NCBI GenBank assembly: GCA_000750105.3
Contig: JPHH03000017.1
Span: 496,001-560,000 of the forward strand
Reading direction: 5' to 3'
DNA: 64,000 nucleotides
Source: Tolypocladium sp. Sup5 PDA-1
Taxonomy: Eukaryota > Ascomycota > Sordariomycetes > Hypocreales > Ophiocordycipitaceae
The translations under genes and the position numbers were made by a program. The notes beneath the pieces were generated by a model. That model was not told the origin of the DNA. It did not search any database and saw only the letters and a program-made list of their open reading frames with translations. Positions 22,436 through 34,147 of the stretch are shown one piece after another; position 1 is the stretch's first letter; each line of letters begins with the position of its first letter.

Positions 22436-24359
22436 TTACATGTGATCGTCAGGTCCATCCATGCCCGGACCCGGCCCGGCTGCCCTGCCCATCTGTCTAG
22501 CCTTCAACAACTCATCGCAGAGCAGCAGGTTCGAGGCGATGCCAGCGCTTGACGCAATAGAGTTTCTCAGCACACGGAACGAATCGAAGACACCCTCCAG
22601 TTCGGGGTCCATCGGCTCGCCCGTCTCCAGGTTCAGGCCAACCACATCGCCCTCGGCATGCTCATCCTGCATCGCGGCGACTGTATGCTATGTTAGAACG
22701 AAATTCGCGGAGATCAAGGGCAGGGTAGTACTCACGAGCATCCTGGACATCATGTCCAGCATTGGCGGCCAGGGTCTTGGGAATGATGAGAAGTGCGTCA
22801 GCAAACGCCTCCACACCCCATTTGGCCTTGCCCTTGACCATCTTGGAGAATGCGTCGCTCTTCAGGTGAGCAGCGCAAGCGACCTGGAAAGCTCCAGCGC
22901 CAGGCACGACACTCTTGTCGACAATCATGTTGTACACACTCCTCAGGCCGTCCCTGACGGCATCCGTCACCTGAGCAATGGTGTGCTGGTTGGGGCCCTT
23001 GATCAAAAGGGTAACCGACTTGGGGTCCTTGACCTCCTCGACAAAGGTGTACTTCTCCTCGCCCAGCGTCTGTTCATAGACAAGACCGGCCCATCCAAGA
23101 ACATCCGGGGTCAAATCTTCCACGCTGTTCTGGGCGATACCACCGCAGATCAGCTGTAGCCGCTCCATGTTTCTCCGCTTGGCCCGTCGAAGCGCCAGGA
23201 TGCCGTTCTTGGCCAGGATATCCAGGGACAGCGGGTCGATGCCCTTCTGGTTGATGATGACAAAGTTCTTCTTGCCGTCAGTACCACACAGCTCCTTCTT
23301 CAGCTCCACAATTTTCTTCAGCTTGGCGTCGATGTGTCGGCGTTCGCTCTCCACGAGCTTGTCGCGCTGCTCGGCGCTAGAGTAGAAGAAGCCAGAGTTG
23401 ATCTCCGTCTTCTCGTACTCCAGGCTGACGTTGAGGGTCAGGATGTAGCAGTTCTCCAGTCGCTTCGGCATATCCGGGTGCCGGGCACCGTGGTCCAGGG
23501 CCAAGCCTCGGATCAGCTGGGTATCCGCGGCGGTGCGGTGCTGCATCTTCATGATCTCCACCATGTGCAAGTCTGGCTTCGCGGGGGCTTGGTAGATGGC
23601 GAGGACGGCGTCGACGATATCGGGGGTCAGCTTCGTTGCGAGCGTGGAGTTGAGCTTCGTGGCAAGGGACGTGCGCGCAACGTTCAGGAGCAGCTCTCGG
23701 TCGACCTCTTTGGGAAGCTTGAACGAGTCGAGGAACTAGCACGTGGTGTCAGGTATGTATATGGCGCACAGAGAGATAGCTTGCTGTGAGACCAACCTTG
23801 AGGGCCTCAACCTTGGCGATCTCGAAGCCGTCGGTGATGATCCGGGGGTGCAGTCCCTCGGAGATGTATCTGTCTGCCTGCTTCAACAGCTCGCCGACCA
23901 GCAAAACCACCGAGGTGGTACCGTCTCCGCAAATGTCGTCTTGCGCAGTCGCGGCACGGGCAATCATGACAGCGGTCGGGTTCTGGATTTGCATCTCACG
24001 CAGAAGCACGTTGCCGTCCTTGGTGAGCTTGATCTGTCCGGGTCGTTAGCGAAGGGGCTTCCCCTGAGGGGTAGCCGTCGAGTAAGTACCTGACCGGAGC
24101 CGTCGACGAGCCTGGAAAACCGTCAGCGATTGGCCTTGTCGTGGAAAATAAAGATATGTCTCACATCTTGATCGTGCCCAGAGGGCCCAGGTTGGACTTG
24201 AGGACATCCTGCAAGCCCACACCAGCATTGATGTTGACCTTCAAAGCTTCGCCCCTCCTCTGCGTCGAGTTAGCGACCACAGGCACATGCCACGCCAGGA
24301 GCCCTCCAGAGACGCACTCGGGACTCAGCCTTGGGGTTTAGAAGCTGCGCGGCCGACAT
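22436..24359 (-). CDS. cct6: T-complex protein 1 subunit zeta (CCT6)
   Basis: One of eight subunits of the cytosolic CCT/TRiC chaperonin that folds actin and tubulin with ATP. Six exons (24359-24318, 24259-24165, 24111-24090, 24033-23797, 23735-22736, 22680-22436) give 546 residues. The start SAAQLLNPKAESRRRGEALKVNI is assembled over the first intron. Key motifs are NLGPLGTIKMLVDGSGQIKLTKDG (nucleotide site, partly encoded by a 22-nt exon), the catalytic GDGTTSVV, and late VVPGAGAFQVACA and LNLETGEPMDPELEGVFDS, all diagnostic of the zeta subunit. The Gly/Pro-rich C-terminal tail ends in a pair of Asp residues. The first 300 bp carry four introns, an intron-dense 5' end. Confidence 0.95.
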
Positions 24360-24755
24360 TTTGATGCTTCTGAACTGGATGCGGAACTGAATGTGTCGTC
24401 GTTCAGCGTCGGGTCGCTGGTTCGTGTGGTTTCGCGAGCTGGGCTGCGGCGGCGACCCGCACGAAATGATGGTGGGCTGGTGGCACTTTTTCTGCCTGCT
24501 GAGTGAGGGCGGTGTGGGTCACGGTGGGAGGTTCGGTGAGTGGCCAATCACAGGTCTGCAGTGCTCACCTCCTGAGCGTGTAGGCTACAAGGCTGTCTGG
24601 AGCATTGCACATGTTGGAGACGACGCGTTTTTGTCATGGCTTCTTGCGTTCATCTACATCTATGGTGCATTGATATGTATATTTCTCACATCCCTCATGT
24701 CTCCTAAAACACCCATTTGCTCAAGTACCTGAGCGCTGCTCGACTCTTAGCCCCC
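24360..24755. other. Intergenic region upstream of cct6
   Basis: A 396-bp gap between the cct6 start and the end of the MYND gene. It should hold the cct6 promoter. No separate gene or repeat was seen. Confidence 0.5.
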
Positions 24756-25332
24756 TTACGTGCACTCCTTGTGATGCTTCTTCCAGTCCTGCTTCTGGCA
24801 CTCCGCTGACCAGTACTTGGCCTTCAAACATCTCGAACACTTGTTCAGTGAACATCCGCCTGTACCTTCCTTCTTGCCGCAGTTTCGGCACCCTTCGGAC
24901 TGAGAAAGCTCGCGTCTGATTTGTTCAATGTAAGACGAGGCGACAGCGTCCTCCACAAAAGCTACCGCAAATCTTAGGCTGAAGGCAAGTTGCTCTGGCC
25001 AAAGACAACTTCGACGAGAAAGGGATTCTGTTGTTGGTTCAATCGACACCTTTTCTCGCAAGAGGCCCTTGCCAGTGTGCCGTCCTAACGCATTCATCTC
25101 AATGAAGGTCGATTCATATTCTAAGATACCAAAGCAAATCATCGGAACTCCAGCAGCGCAGAGACGCAAGGAAGTCATGTTGCTCCCGCTGCCACGCCTT
25201 GGTTCCAAGAAACATAAACCCGTTCGCCCTTGCATCGAAATATCCCAAATTTTCTACCCGATTTAACCCCGTATCCTCCCTCCTATAGTACAGAAAATTG
25301 TCGTGGAGCGTCCTCCCATGATCGATCGTCAT
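24756..25332 (-). pseudogene. MYND zinc-finger protein, probably damaged
   Basis: A reading frame from ATG 25330-25332 runs into a stop at 25114, while an overlapping frame, shifted by one base and open from 25235, continues to a MYND finger and stop at 24756. The protein sense appears to pass from the first frame (GTKAWQREQHDFLASLR) to the second (LCAAGVPMICFGILEYES) between about 25160 and 25180, as after a 1-bp insertion or 2-bp deletion. A short intron starting upstream could also join them. The C-terminal MYND finger has CRNC, CSRC, ECQ, then H and C. However, the usual Cys after the conserved Tyr is Trp (codon 24810-24812), so one zinc ligand is lost. MYND fingers mediate protein contacts, but no function can be given here. 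If a spliced model exists, it is an intact but ligand-poor gene. Confidence 0.55.
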
Positions 25333-25521
25333 TACATCCTTGTGCGGTTGGCCAAGCAGAGAAAGCGACAAGCGTAGCTCAACTGAGGTGCCGGGAACCG
25401 TTCCTGATCAAAAGCAAACCGAGAAAGCCCATAGTGAACATTGCGTAACTTCATACTGAGTACATACCCGAGATATGTGACAGAAAGGCGGCAGGTCGAA
25501 AGGCGTGGATGGATGGATACA

Positions 25522-27931
25522 TCAGGCGCTGCCGAAGAACATGTCGTCGTTGCTGAACATGCCGACGTTGTCAAACTCCTCATCGAACTTGCTCATCATG
25601 AGCATGCTGGGGTCTCGATCAAGCTGGACGAGGCCATCGTCGTTGGTGAACTGGAGCAGCAGGTCCTCGTCCTGGTCGTTGGTCCCGATGGGCATCGTAA
25701 CAGAGGACATGGCAGTCAATTCGTCAGTGCCAGCAGACGTATTGGGATCCACGTCAAAGAATCGAGTTGGAGGCGGCGAGGACGACTGAGACAGCCCGGG
25801 AGGCGGCGTGTAGTGGCTTGCGATGCTCCTGGCGGGTGTCGCAGGGTTGGAAAGCGTCTTGTCCATAATGGCTTCGGGAGACACGTAGGAGTGGACGCTC
25901 GCTGCTGATGGCGATGGAGCAACTTCTGCAACTGGCCGGGCAGTCATCATTGTCGGCATTGGCGCAGACGACATGGACATGCCCTTGTGAGCCTGAGACT
26001 CAATACCAATGTCGACAATGTCGTCGAGCATGTTGAAGTCGTTGTCAGGTGAGTTGGCGGCGGAGCTGTCAGAGTAGCCCGACACGGACGACATCGAGCT
26101 GATGGACATGTTCTTCTTCCTCTGTCGCGCGGACTTTTCCATCCTCGTGTCCATATCCGGGCGGTTCTTCCTTGGTCGGCCGCGCTTGACGACCTTTCGC
26201 ACAACGCCGTCAAAGGCACCAATGCACATTCCTCGTTGGCGGTGCCTCGTGAGAGCATCGTGCCGGGCAAAGCTGTTGCCGCACTCGCAGGGATACGGCT
26301 TGATTCCGGTGTGAATCTTGGCGTGTCTCTTGAGGTCGTGCTGGCGGACAAAGCACTTATGGCACGTCGGGCACTGGTACTGGCGGTCGTTGAGATGGGT
26401 CTGAACGTGCGACTTGATGTTTTCCTTCCGTCCAAACTGCTTGCCGCAGTCGTCGAACAGACAAGTCCATTTGCCGTCAGTAGTCTCAGGGCCGCGGATG
26501 TACTGGGAGATTTCTTCCATGGTGACTCCAGTCTCTGTCTTTGTCTCCTCGATGTTGATGCTAGCAATGCTGGCAGCGCTGGCGATGCTGGCAACGGATT
26601 CGGTGCGGCGGTGGTGCGGTGACGAGCGCCTCGAGGATCCCTCCGAACCATTGCGGCCAGCAGAGTGAGGAGTACCGTGGAAATGCTGCGGATCAGGATT
26701 GTTGTCGAACCCGCCGATGAACTGTCCCATGTTGTGCGTGTCCGGCGTCGAGCGATGAGACAGGTCAGAGGCGGAATGGAGAGCATCTGATTCGTACTGC
26801 AGGCCATCGTATCCGGGGTCCATCTTTACAAACTCGTGTCTTAGGTTGTTCATGCTCATGAAGTCCGGAGTCTGTAGCTGCATGCCGCCGAAGGTCTTGG
26901 TGTCTGGCAGGGTGCTCGACCTTGGGGGGCTGGGTACAGCGGAGTTCCTCTCAGACTGCTGTCGCATCTCTTGGAAGATGTTCTGCGCGCGTTGGTTTGA
27001 GCGGTTGCGTTGCGGCTTGATGGTCTCTTCCATGGACTCGTCAAAGTCTTCATTAAATCTCTCAGGCCGGGCTTCTTGCTTGATTAAACGGTCGTGGGGT
27101 GTCTCCATTGGTGTAGGAGGAAAATAGTCTGCAGGCTGTGTGAGCAACCGCTCCTGGTTCTCAACGGCTGTGGAGGGTTATTCCCCCCCATCACTATTAC
27201 TTACTGTTTCCATTCTGATTTGGTGGTGTCACTGGTCTGTGGAGCTCTTCCACGCTCAAAGTCTCAAACTTGTTGACTCGATCCATGATCCCGTTGCTGA
27301 TCCTCCTCGAGTTTCTCCTGGAGCCTCCCTCCGAGGACCAGCCTTGGCCGGAGGGGCTCTCTGGAAAGTTCATGAACGTGGGTGTGGAAAGAGCGCTGTC
27401 GTTGGTGTAGAGCTCAAACTCTTTGGTCTCTGTCATGTTACTCGCATAGCTCTCCTGGTTCTTCTGCATCATGAGGTTCAGTTGAGCCCCGTAGGGGTTG
27501 AAGGGAAGGGCGCTCGTGTCGTAGCATGGTGACGGGCCGAATCTGTGAGTATGGGGAGTGTCATGGGGAGAGATCAAGTAGTTCTCGCTATCACTACGCG
27601 CCAATGAGACGTAGTGATGCTGCTGTTGTGTGCCCGGGCGTGCTTGTATGCGTTGCTGCTGCGCTTCTCGCAGAACGTGATGCTGCGGATTGTGTGCTAG
27701 TCCTGTGGTGTTAGTATTCATGCTTACCTTGTAGTCCTGCCGTGTTGTCGGTGATGCCGTCTGTTGCCGTCGAGTGTCGAGGCTGAGGCCGCGGCGGTGG
27801 CCGGCGGCTTGTCGATGGTTGGCGTTGGGCAGGGCTTGTATCTTCACGCCCTCGAAGGCAGAGGGCGTCGAGTTTTGGCGGCGGTGTTGCCTCTGCCTGG
27901 CGTGAAGACTACTGGTGGGATTGGACAGCAT
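25522..27931 (-). CDS. ace2: C2H2 zinc-finger transcription factor, Ace2/Swi5 type
   Basis: Nuclear regulator of the Swi5/Ace2 class, which in yeasts drives cell-separation and G1 genes and in filamentous fungi affects morphogenesis and conidiation; some databases label this class metallothionein activator. Exons 27931-27205 and 27167-25522 give 790 residues. Three tandem fingers occupy about residues 478-557: a C-x4-C finger, a CPTCHKC finger, and a short third finger CECGNSFARHDALTRH that ends with Cys instead of the last His, the hallmark of this class. A basic KVVKRGRPRKNRP patch follows, likely a nuclear signal. The rest is Ser/Pro/Gln-rich and disordered, with many SP/TP sites that could be phosphorylated, and an acidic C-terminus resembling an activation domain. 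A long upstream gap suggests an extended 5' UTR or complex promoter. Confidence 0.9.
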
Positions 27932-29083
27932 ATTGTCGCAAGGGGAGTCCGGATGGGGGATTTGTCGTCGGTCAAAGTTGTCGATGGGAACCGTTTGGTC
28001 CGAAACTGTCGTGCAACGTCGTCAGTTCTCGCTCGATTTTCGCCGTCCTTCCTCCCGCCCTCTCGTCAATTTGGAGCCGGACTCACCTCACGCAGCGCAA
28101 GCACAGGGCGCCGGGCTAAAGATTGCCGTGGTCGTGCTCAGTCGAGGGCGACTTTTGCAACTACCACAGGTGTTTTGGTATATATGCCTTGTTCAGGCGA
28201 CGAACAGTGTGATTGATCAGAAGGCTCTGGCTTCTCGAGTTGCTCTCCGCCGTAGACGGGACTCAATGTGTAGAAGGAGCTCGTTCTCTTTGAGATGCTA
28301 TAAAGAGCAACGATGGAGGTTTGGAGAGTGGATTCTGGATGCACGCATGGGCGAACGGCCATGGCAGGGCATTGGCGAGGTGTAGTGATCCTGGTCGTGT
28401 TGACGACGTTGCCACGGCAACCCCCTCCAGTGACCAAGCTTGCCCGAAGTGGTCGCCCAGCCGCCCTCCATCACGTCACCACGGCGCCCGTCGCACCGGC
28501 TAAGACATTTCAAAACTTTGTTCAGCTTCATTTGTTGATCTGGGTGGGCATCTAACTGCGGTTTTGGTGTCATTATGATTCGAGAAGCCGCAGCTGTGGC
28601 AACTACTCGTGTTGTGTACCGCGATTCCGACACCAGATTCGAGGCTTGCAGCTCCAAGTGCATTGTGGGCACCAATGTTGAGAGTTTGGCTCTACTCATA
28701 TCTCTTGCGTTGCCCGAGCAGACTGAAGGTTCCCGGGAAACAGGTTCGCATGCATGAACCCACTGACAAGAACTGTCTTGTTGCAGAAGTGGCTTTGTCT
28801 CTCGGTTTGATGGCCATTTGACTGACACATGATGGGAACCTGACATCCGTCGGAGCCTCAAAGCATCCCTTGGAAGCGTGAGACAGCCTGCGCGGAGCGC
28901 TTCCTTCCTGCATGTTGACAGGATCAAATGACCTTGCCAAGCTGTGTCTCTCTGCCCTTTCTCTCCGTAGTTGCTGGTTGTGTTCGGGAATCTCGGGATT
29001 GGTTCCTCGACCTGTTGTGAAGTATAATGATGGCTAGCCAACGTAGCTGTCCTGTCAGGTGAAGCTTGGGAAGCTTGTGCACG

Positions 29084-29092
29084 TACTCCGTA
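29084..29092 (+). repeat. TACTCCGTA motif copy 1
   Basis: Nine-base motif TACTCCGTA in the intergenic region upstream of ace2. Three further copies (either strand) lie at 29723, 42551 and 53448, all between genes. Confidence 0.6.
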
Positions 29093-29722
29093 GTCCGTAA
29101 ACATCCAACATTGGAAAGCAGTGCACCCCGCTTCGTCCACGGCGCAACCGAGGACACTGGAATTCTGCAGTGCAAAGCATCTCAACTAGTTCTTGACGAT
29201 GACACTCTGACCCTGTTCTGGCGTAAGCGCATCGTCGGCATCTTGGTCGGGACTCGGCAGCAACGGGTCCTTTGCACGGTGTACCTTAGGGTAGGCGTTG
29301 TTGTTGCACCATTCCAGCGCCATTGTTGTCCACGTTTGGGTCTCCTCTCTGGTGGGTTCAGTCCAGGCCTGCCTCGTGTTGGCATTGAACGAGGGCCACT
29401 CTAATGCGGCCTTGGTCGGTTCTTCTCACGACTGTACGAGTATTCAGCTATCTGCAGCCGCTGGACTCGAACGGAGAAGATGAGCCGAGTTTGGCCATGT
29501 TGGACGTTGGCCTGCGGTCCCGTTGGGACCCGATGTCATTCGATCGTCGTTGCATGCCAGCTTCGATGCATAGAGCCGCGCACAAACTGCAAGGATACGT
29601 GCTTATGTATTCGTCTTTTGTTGCGAGTAATGAAGCATACTCGAACAAGTGTAAACAACCCCAGCTCTTGGCAATCAATTATATGTACGGCAGTTCGTGG
29701 AAACAAACCAAACAATGCACGG

Positions 29723-29731
29723 TACTCCGTA
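29723..29731 (+). repeat. TACTCCGTA motif copy 2
   Basis: Second copy, embedded in the palindrome GGTACTCCGTACC-like context, between ace2 and the CBS-PB1 gene. Confidence 0.6.
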
Positions 29732-30096
29732 CCTTGACGCGGGAAGACGCGGCCGCAGGGCCCAGGCACCTTGAAGCATGGCGCCTCAGGTGGCTCCAGC
29801 TGCTATGACAACGTGACAACGTGAAAAGTCGGGTGCGGCGTTGGAGCCCCCCGTCCAGGGTCCTGGTCACCTGGACGCGATAATCTGCCGAAGCGAGCGA
29901 AAGCCTTCCACTCACCTTCATCTCGTTCGACTTTCGAAAAATCCCTCCGCTTTTGCTGGCATTGGCTGCATCTGCTCTCCAGCAGCGAGGCAGGCCTGAA
30001 GCTCGATACCGAACCTCGTCTTCGAGACCCTGAATTGACTTCTCTCGATACACCCGAGGCTCAACGGCTGCGTTTGTTGACGCCGCCTCCGCCGCC

Positions 30097-32255
30097 ATGT
30101 CCGGAAACACGATGCGAGGCACGCCTACCCGCAACCAGGCCAGGGGAACCATCCCCTTTGCCAACAGCCCGGCTGCAGGTTCAAATATTCCTCGTCCTGT
30201 CCTCGACAGCCAGCCCAGCGAGACGAGCTCCGCTGTCAGCGCAAGCCGGCAGAAGCAGTCCAAGCGCGATGAGGTACATGATGCTCCGCCCGTTGAACTG
30301 CCTGTTTGGCCCGCGCCTCCTCCTAGAAGAGCTTGATGGCTAACCCGCAGCTGCAGGCGATCCGCAGGAAGATGGAGAACGACCTCTCCAAGAAGAAGCA
30401 CCTCACGAACCGCGCACGTCACACCCGCAAAGCCCCCCCGGGCACCGTCCTCGCCTTGAAGCCCAGCCAGGCACTGCAGATCAAACCTGGCACCACCGTC
30501 TCTGAGGCGGCCCAGCTCATGGCCGCGAAGCGAGAGGATTGCGTCCTCGTAACAGACGACGATGACAGAATTGCTGGCATCTTCACGGCCAAGGACCTCG
30601 CGTTCCGAGTCGTCGGTGCCGGGCAAAAGGCGGCCAAGGTCACCATTGCCGAGATCATGACCAAGAACCCGCTCTGCGCTCGAACCGACACCAGCGCGAC
30701 AGATGCATTGGATCTTATGGTGCGCAAGGGCTTCCGCCACCTGCCCGTCATGGACGAGAACCAGGACATTTCTGGTGTGCTGGACATCACCAAGTGCTTC
30801 TACGACGCTATGGAGAAGCTTGAGCGAGCGTATTCGTCTTCGAGGAAGCTGTATGATGCGCTGGAGGGAGTGCACTCTGAGCTCGGCTCTACCCAGCCGC
30901 AGCAGATTATCCAATACGTCGAGGCCCTTCGCTCCAAGATGTCTGGGCCGACGCTGGAGACCGTCTTGAATGGCATTCCTCCCACCACCGTGAGCGTAAG
31001 GACGTCGGTCATGGAAGCTGCTGCTCTGATGAAGGAGAACCACACCACTGCCGTTCTTGTCCAAGATCAAGGTGCCATTACCGGCATCTTCACCAGCAAG
31101 GATGTTGTCCTCCGAGTCATTGCACCTGGCCTCGATCCCGCCAACTGCAGTGTGGTCCGCGTCATGACCCCCCACCCGGACTTTGCTCCGATGGACATGA
31201 CCATCCAGGCGGCACTTCGAAAGATGCACGGTAAGTTTTCCAGATACGAAGCTATGCTTTTGGACCTAGGCTAATATACCTTCATAGATGGCCATTACCT
31301 CAACCTGCCAGTCATGAACGACGGTGGCGAGATTGTTGGCATGGTCGATGTCCTGAAGCTAACCTATGCTACCTTGGAGCAGATCAACACCATGGCTAGT
31401 GGCGATGGAGAGGGGCCTGCCTGGAACAAGTTCTGGCTGTCGATTGACCAGGAGACCGAGTCAATGATGTCCGGTGAAGGCAGCCACAGCCATCACCACA
31501 CCAATCTCGGCTCGCGCATGATGTCCCCGGATGTTACGCGGGAGCGTCTCGGAGATAGCGTTGCCCCTGGGGACTCTGCTTCCCACGCCGGGGCTGAATC
31601 GCCTCCACGATCGGTCGTCCCCGACACTCCGGAGCCTGTGAACCCCGCCGACACGCCGTTCCCGTTCAAGTTCAAGGCTCCCTCGGGTCGTGTGCACCGC
31701 CTGCAGGTCACCGCATCCCAAGGCATGGAGACCTTTGTCGCTGCCGTCGCGGCCAAGCTGGGCAACGAAGTGGATGCCATTGGCGGAACACCTGTTGTCG
31801 AGGACGGCAAGATGGGCGGCGCTGGGTTCGCTCTCAGCTACATGGATGACGAGGGCGACACTGTGTCTATCACTACCGATAATGACCTTCTCGAGGCCAT
31901 CGTTATGGCTCGCCAGCGTCACCGCGAGAAGGTCGACCTGTTCGCCCACGACCCGGAGAAGCCACCCGTCGCGGCCCCCGCCCCTGCGGAAACGCCTGCT
32001 ATCCCGACCCCGCCTACTTCTACCGCCTCTGGTCTCCGTGAGCGTCGGAAAGCGTACGATGATGACGAGGAAGATGACGATGAAGACGAGGAGGAGGAGT
32101 CCAACGTCCGCCGTTCGCGGAGGACGAGAAGCGCCCCTGTCCAGGAGCAGCTCATTGCCGGCGTGCCGAACGATCTGCTACTCCCCGGTGCAATTGTGAC
32201 TTTGGCCGTGGTCATTGTGGGTGTCTTTACCATAGCGAGAGCGACCAGCCGGTGA
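30097..32255 (+). CDS. CBS- and PB1-domain protein with C-terminal membrane anchor
   Basis: Predicted tail-anchored protein combining nucleotide-sensing CBS modules with a PB1 scaffold domain. Exons 30097-30273, 30351-31230 and 31288-32255 give 674 residues. Four CBS repeats lie at roughly residues 80-380: AQLMAAKREDCVLVTDDDDRIAGIF, LDLMVRKGFRHLPVMDE, AALMKENHTTAVLVQDQGAITGIF, and one split by the second intron (GHYLNLPVMNDGGEIVGMVDVL). The PB1 domain covers about 475-560 (FKFKAPSGRVHRLQV ... YMDDEGDTVSITTDNDL, with the acidic OPCA-type loop). An Asp/Glu-rich stretch and a basic RRSRRTR follow, then a hydrophobic segment at about 652-671. Similar proteins exist across fungi, including fission yeast, mostly uncharacterised. 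CBS pairs usually bind adenine nucleotides; ligand here is unknown. Confidence 0.88.
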
Positions 32256-32605
32256 GCGTTGCTGCGGTAGTGTGCGAAGTATCTTAATGAAATTACGAAG
32301 TCGGCTGTAGGCGGCTGTAGGCGGCTGTAAACATATATAGGATGTCCTTGTCTCGATAGAATACCTCTCATTTGTAATTCATCTACATATTTACCATTTT
32401 ATGGCAATTCTGTTAACTTGATCTATGCTTGCTTCTGATACTGCTGTTCAGCTCTCGTTGATATGGGAGGCGGGAGAAGGTTCTGAGGAGCGGGCCCGGA
32501 AATATGTGTCGCCGCGTAAGCTCCAACCCCTGCGACCAAGGTGAAATTTGGCGACATACGGACTCCAGACATCGCATGACCAGGGAACGGGCATTGAAAG
32601 TCGCC
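32256..32605. other. Intergenic region with a 10-bp tandem repeat
   Basis: This 350-bp gap holds the CBS-PB1 3' UTR and the promoter of the uS2m gene. At 32301-32330 a 10-bp unit, GCGGCTGTAG, is repeated about three times, just after the CBS-PB1 stop. The DNA after it is AT-rich (ATATATAG, TTTACCATTTTATGG), consistent with polyadenylation. Confidence 0.55.
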
Positions 32606-34147
32606 ATGATATTAAGAAACGCCGCCGTGCGGCATGGTAAGTCGATTTGACCTCCTCGTCCAGGCTCATATTCTCATTCGTGCCTAGGCCGCCGCGCATT
32701 GGCATCTCCCATCGCAAGAACCACACTCCGACAACTGTCCACCGAGGTCAAGACGGACAACAGACCCGATGCAAGCTCCAATGGGCCACCGCAGGCCTGG
32801 CCGACGTCGCAGCCGTCCGTAGCGCCGCCGAAAATATCAACGTCGTCGAAGAAGAAGAAGCAAAAGATTGTGCAGGAGGTCATCATGAGCCTCGGTGCGG
32901 ACTCGTCCCAGGAACACCAGGGCGCGGCATGGACGAAGCCACATCAGATCGGGACGGAGCTCATGACGCCGGCTCAGCAGTTTGCCGAGTTCCAGCGCAT
33001 CCAGAAGAATACCCGGAGCTTGGGCTCGCGCGTGGAGAAGCGATATGTGCCGACGGAGCTGGTCAGCAACCCGCCCGCGCCGGAGGACGTGACGCTGGAG
33101 CTGTTGATGGCATCGCAAACGCACATGGGACACAACACGTCGCTGTGGAACCCGGCGAACTCGCGATACATCTTCGGTGTGCGTCAGGGCATTCACATCA
33201 TCTCGCTGGAAACCACGGCGGCCCATCTCCGACGTGCGGCACGTGTCGTCGAGGAGGTTTCGTACCGCGGAGGCATCATCCTCTTCGTCGGCACCCGCAA
33301 GGGTCAGATGGAGATTGTGACAAAAGCGGCAAAGATGGCAGGTGCCTGCCATTTGTTCACCAAGTGGACGCCGGGGGCCATCACGAACCGAGACGTGATC
33401 CTCAAGACGCAAGGCACGAAGGTGGTGGACCAGCTCGACGGGGAGCTCGACGGGTTCGACATGTACAAGGGCACTGCGCGACCGCTGCTCCCGGACCTGG
33501 TGGTTTGCCTGAACCCGCTGGAGAACTACACCCTGCTGTACGAGTGCGGGCTGAAGAACATTCCCACGATTGGCGTGATTGACACGAATGTGGACCCGTC
33601 ATGGGTCACGTATACCATTCCTGCCAATGACGACAGGTAAGATGGAACGCTGAGCTCGGTTTAATTGGACACGTGCTAACCATATTTAAGTCTTCGAGCC
33701 ATGGCTGTCGTCGCAGGAGTCCTCGGCAGGGCGGGTGGAAATGGCGAGAAGCGAAGGCTGCAGGACGCCTCCCGAGGCAGCGTGTCGTGGAACACACCTC
33801 CGGAGCTTACTCGGCACATGAAGAAGGAGGTGCAAGCTGCCATTTTGAAGCGGAAGGAAGTCATGGGCCGGATGCAGTCCAACATCCAGGGTTTCACGGA
33901 GGATGAGCAGAATCTGCTGCGATCGCAGTACAAGGGTGTTGAGTTGGACGTGAGCGAGGATGAGATGGTGGAGATGATGGGAGCGACAGCTCTGGGAGAG
34001 GCCGGAGATGCGTCCTCTGAGCCCGCACAAGCATCCGGGGTGAGGATGGATTCGCGGCTGGGAGACGTCGAGGCTCAGCTGCAGAGCGTGGCAGAGCAGG
34101 CGGCACACATTGAGACTGTCGTTGGGGAGAGCGTGAAGACGGCATAG
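32606..34147 (+). CDS. mrp4: Mitochondrial small-subunit ribosomal protein uS2m
   Basis: Nuclear-encoded uS2 protein of the mitochondrial ribosome. Exons 32606-32636, 32688-33636 and 33691-34147 give 478 residues. Starting at the first exon supplies a clear import sequence: MILRNAAVRHGRRALAS then IARTTLRQLS, rich in Arg/Leu/Ser without acids. The S2 core includes LLMASQTHMGHNTSLWNP, IHIISLETTAAHLRRAARVVEE, GGIILFVGTRKGQ, TKWTPGAITN, PDLVVCLNPLENYTLLYE and IPTIGVIDTNVDPSWVTYTIPANDD, all canonical. The C-terminal ~130 residues are a fungal extension with charged helices. A start inside exon 2 would remove half of the targeting peptide. Confidence 0.94.

Larger units (their letters stand above)
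27932..30096. other. Long divergent intergenic region, ace2 / CBS-PB1 gene
   Basis: About 2.2 kb with no convincing gene. A stop-free stretch of 295 codons occurs on the minus strand (29185-28298), but I see no domain and its amino-acid mix is unlike real proteins here. Two copies of TACTCCGTA lie at 29084-29092 and 29723-29731. Large 5' regions are common for developmental regulators such as ace2. Confidence 0.5.

Noticed and set aside
27700..27735. A 25-nt stretch in ace2 exon 1 that looks like a full intron (GTAAGC donor, ACTAAC branch, CACAG acceptor)
   Set aside because: It is far below any known intron length, and removing it would shift the frame, while the unspliced frame reads on as sensible protein.
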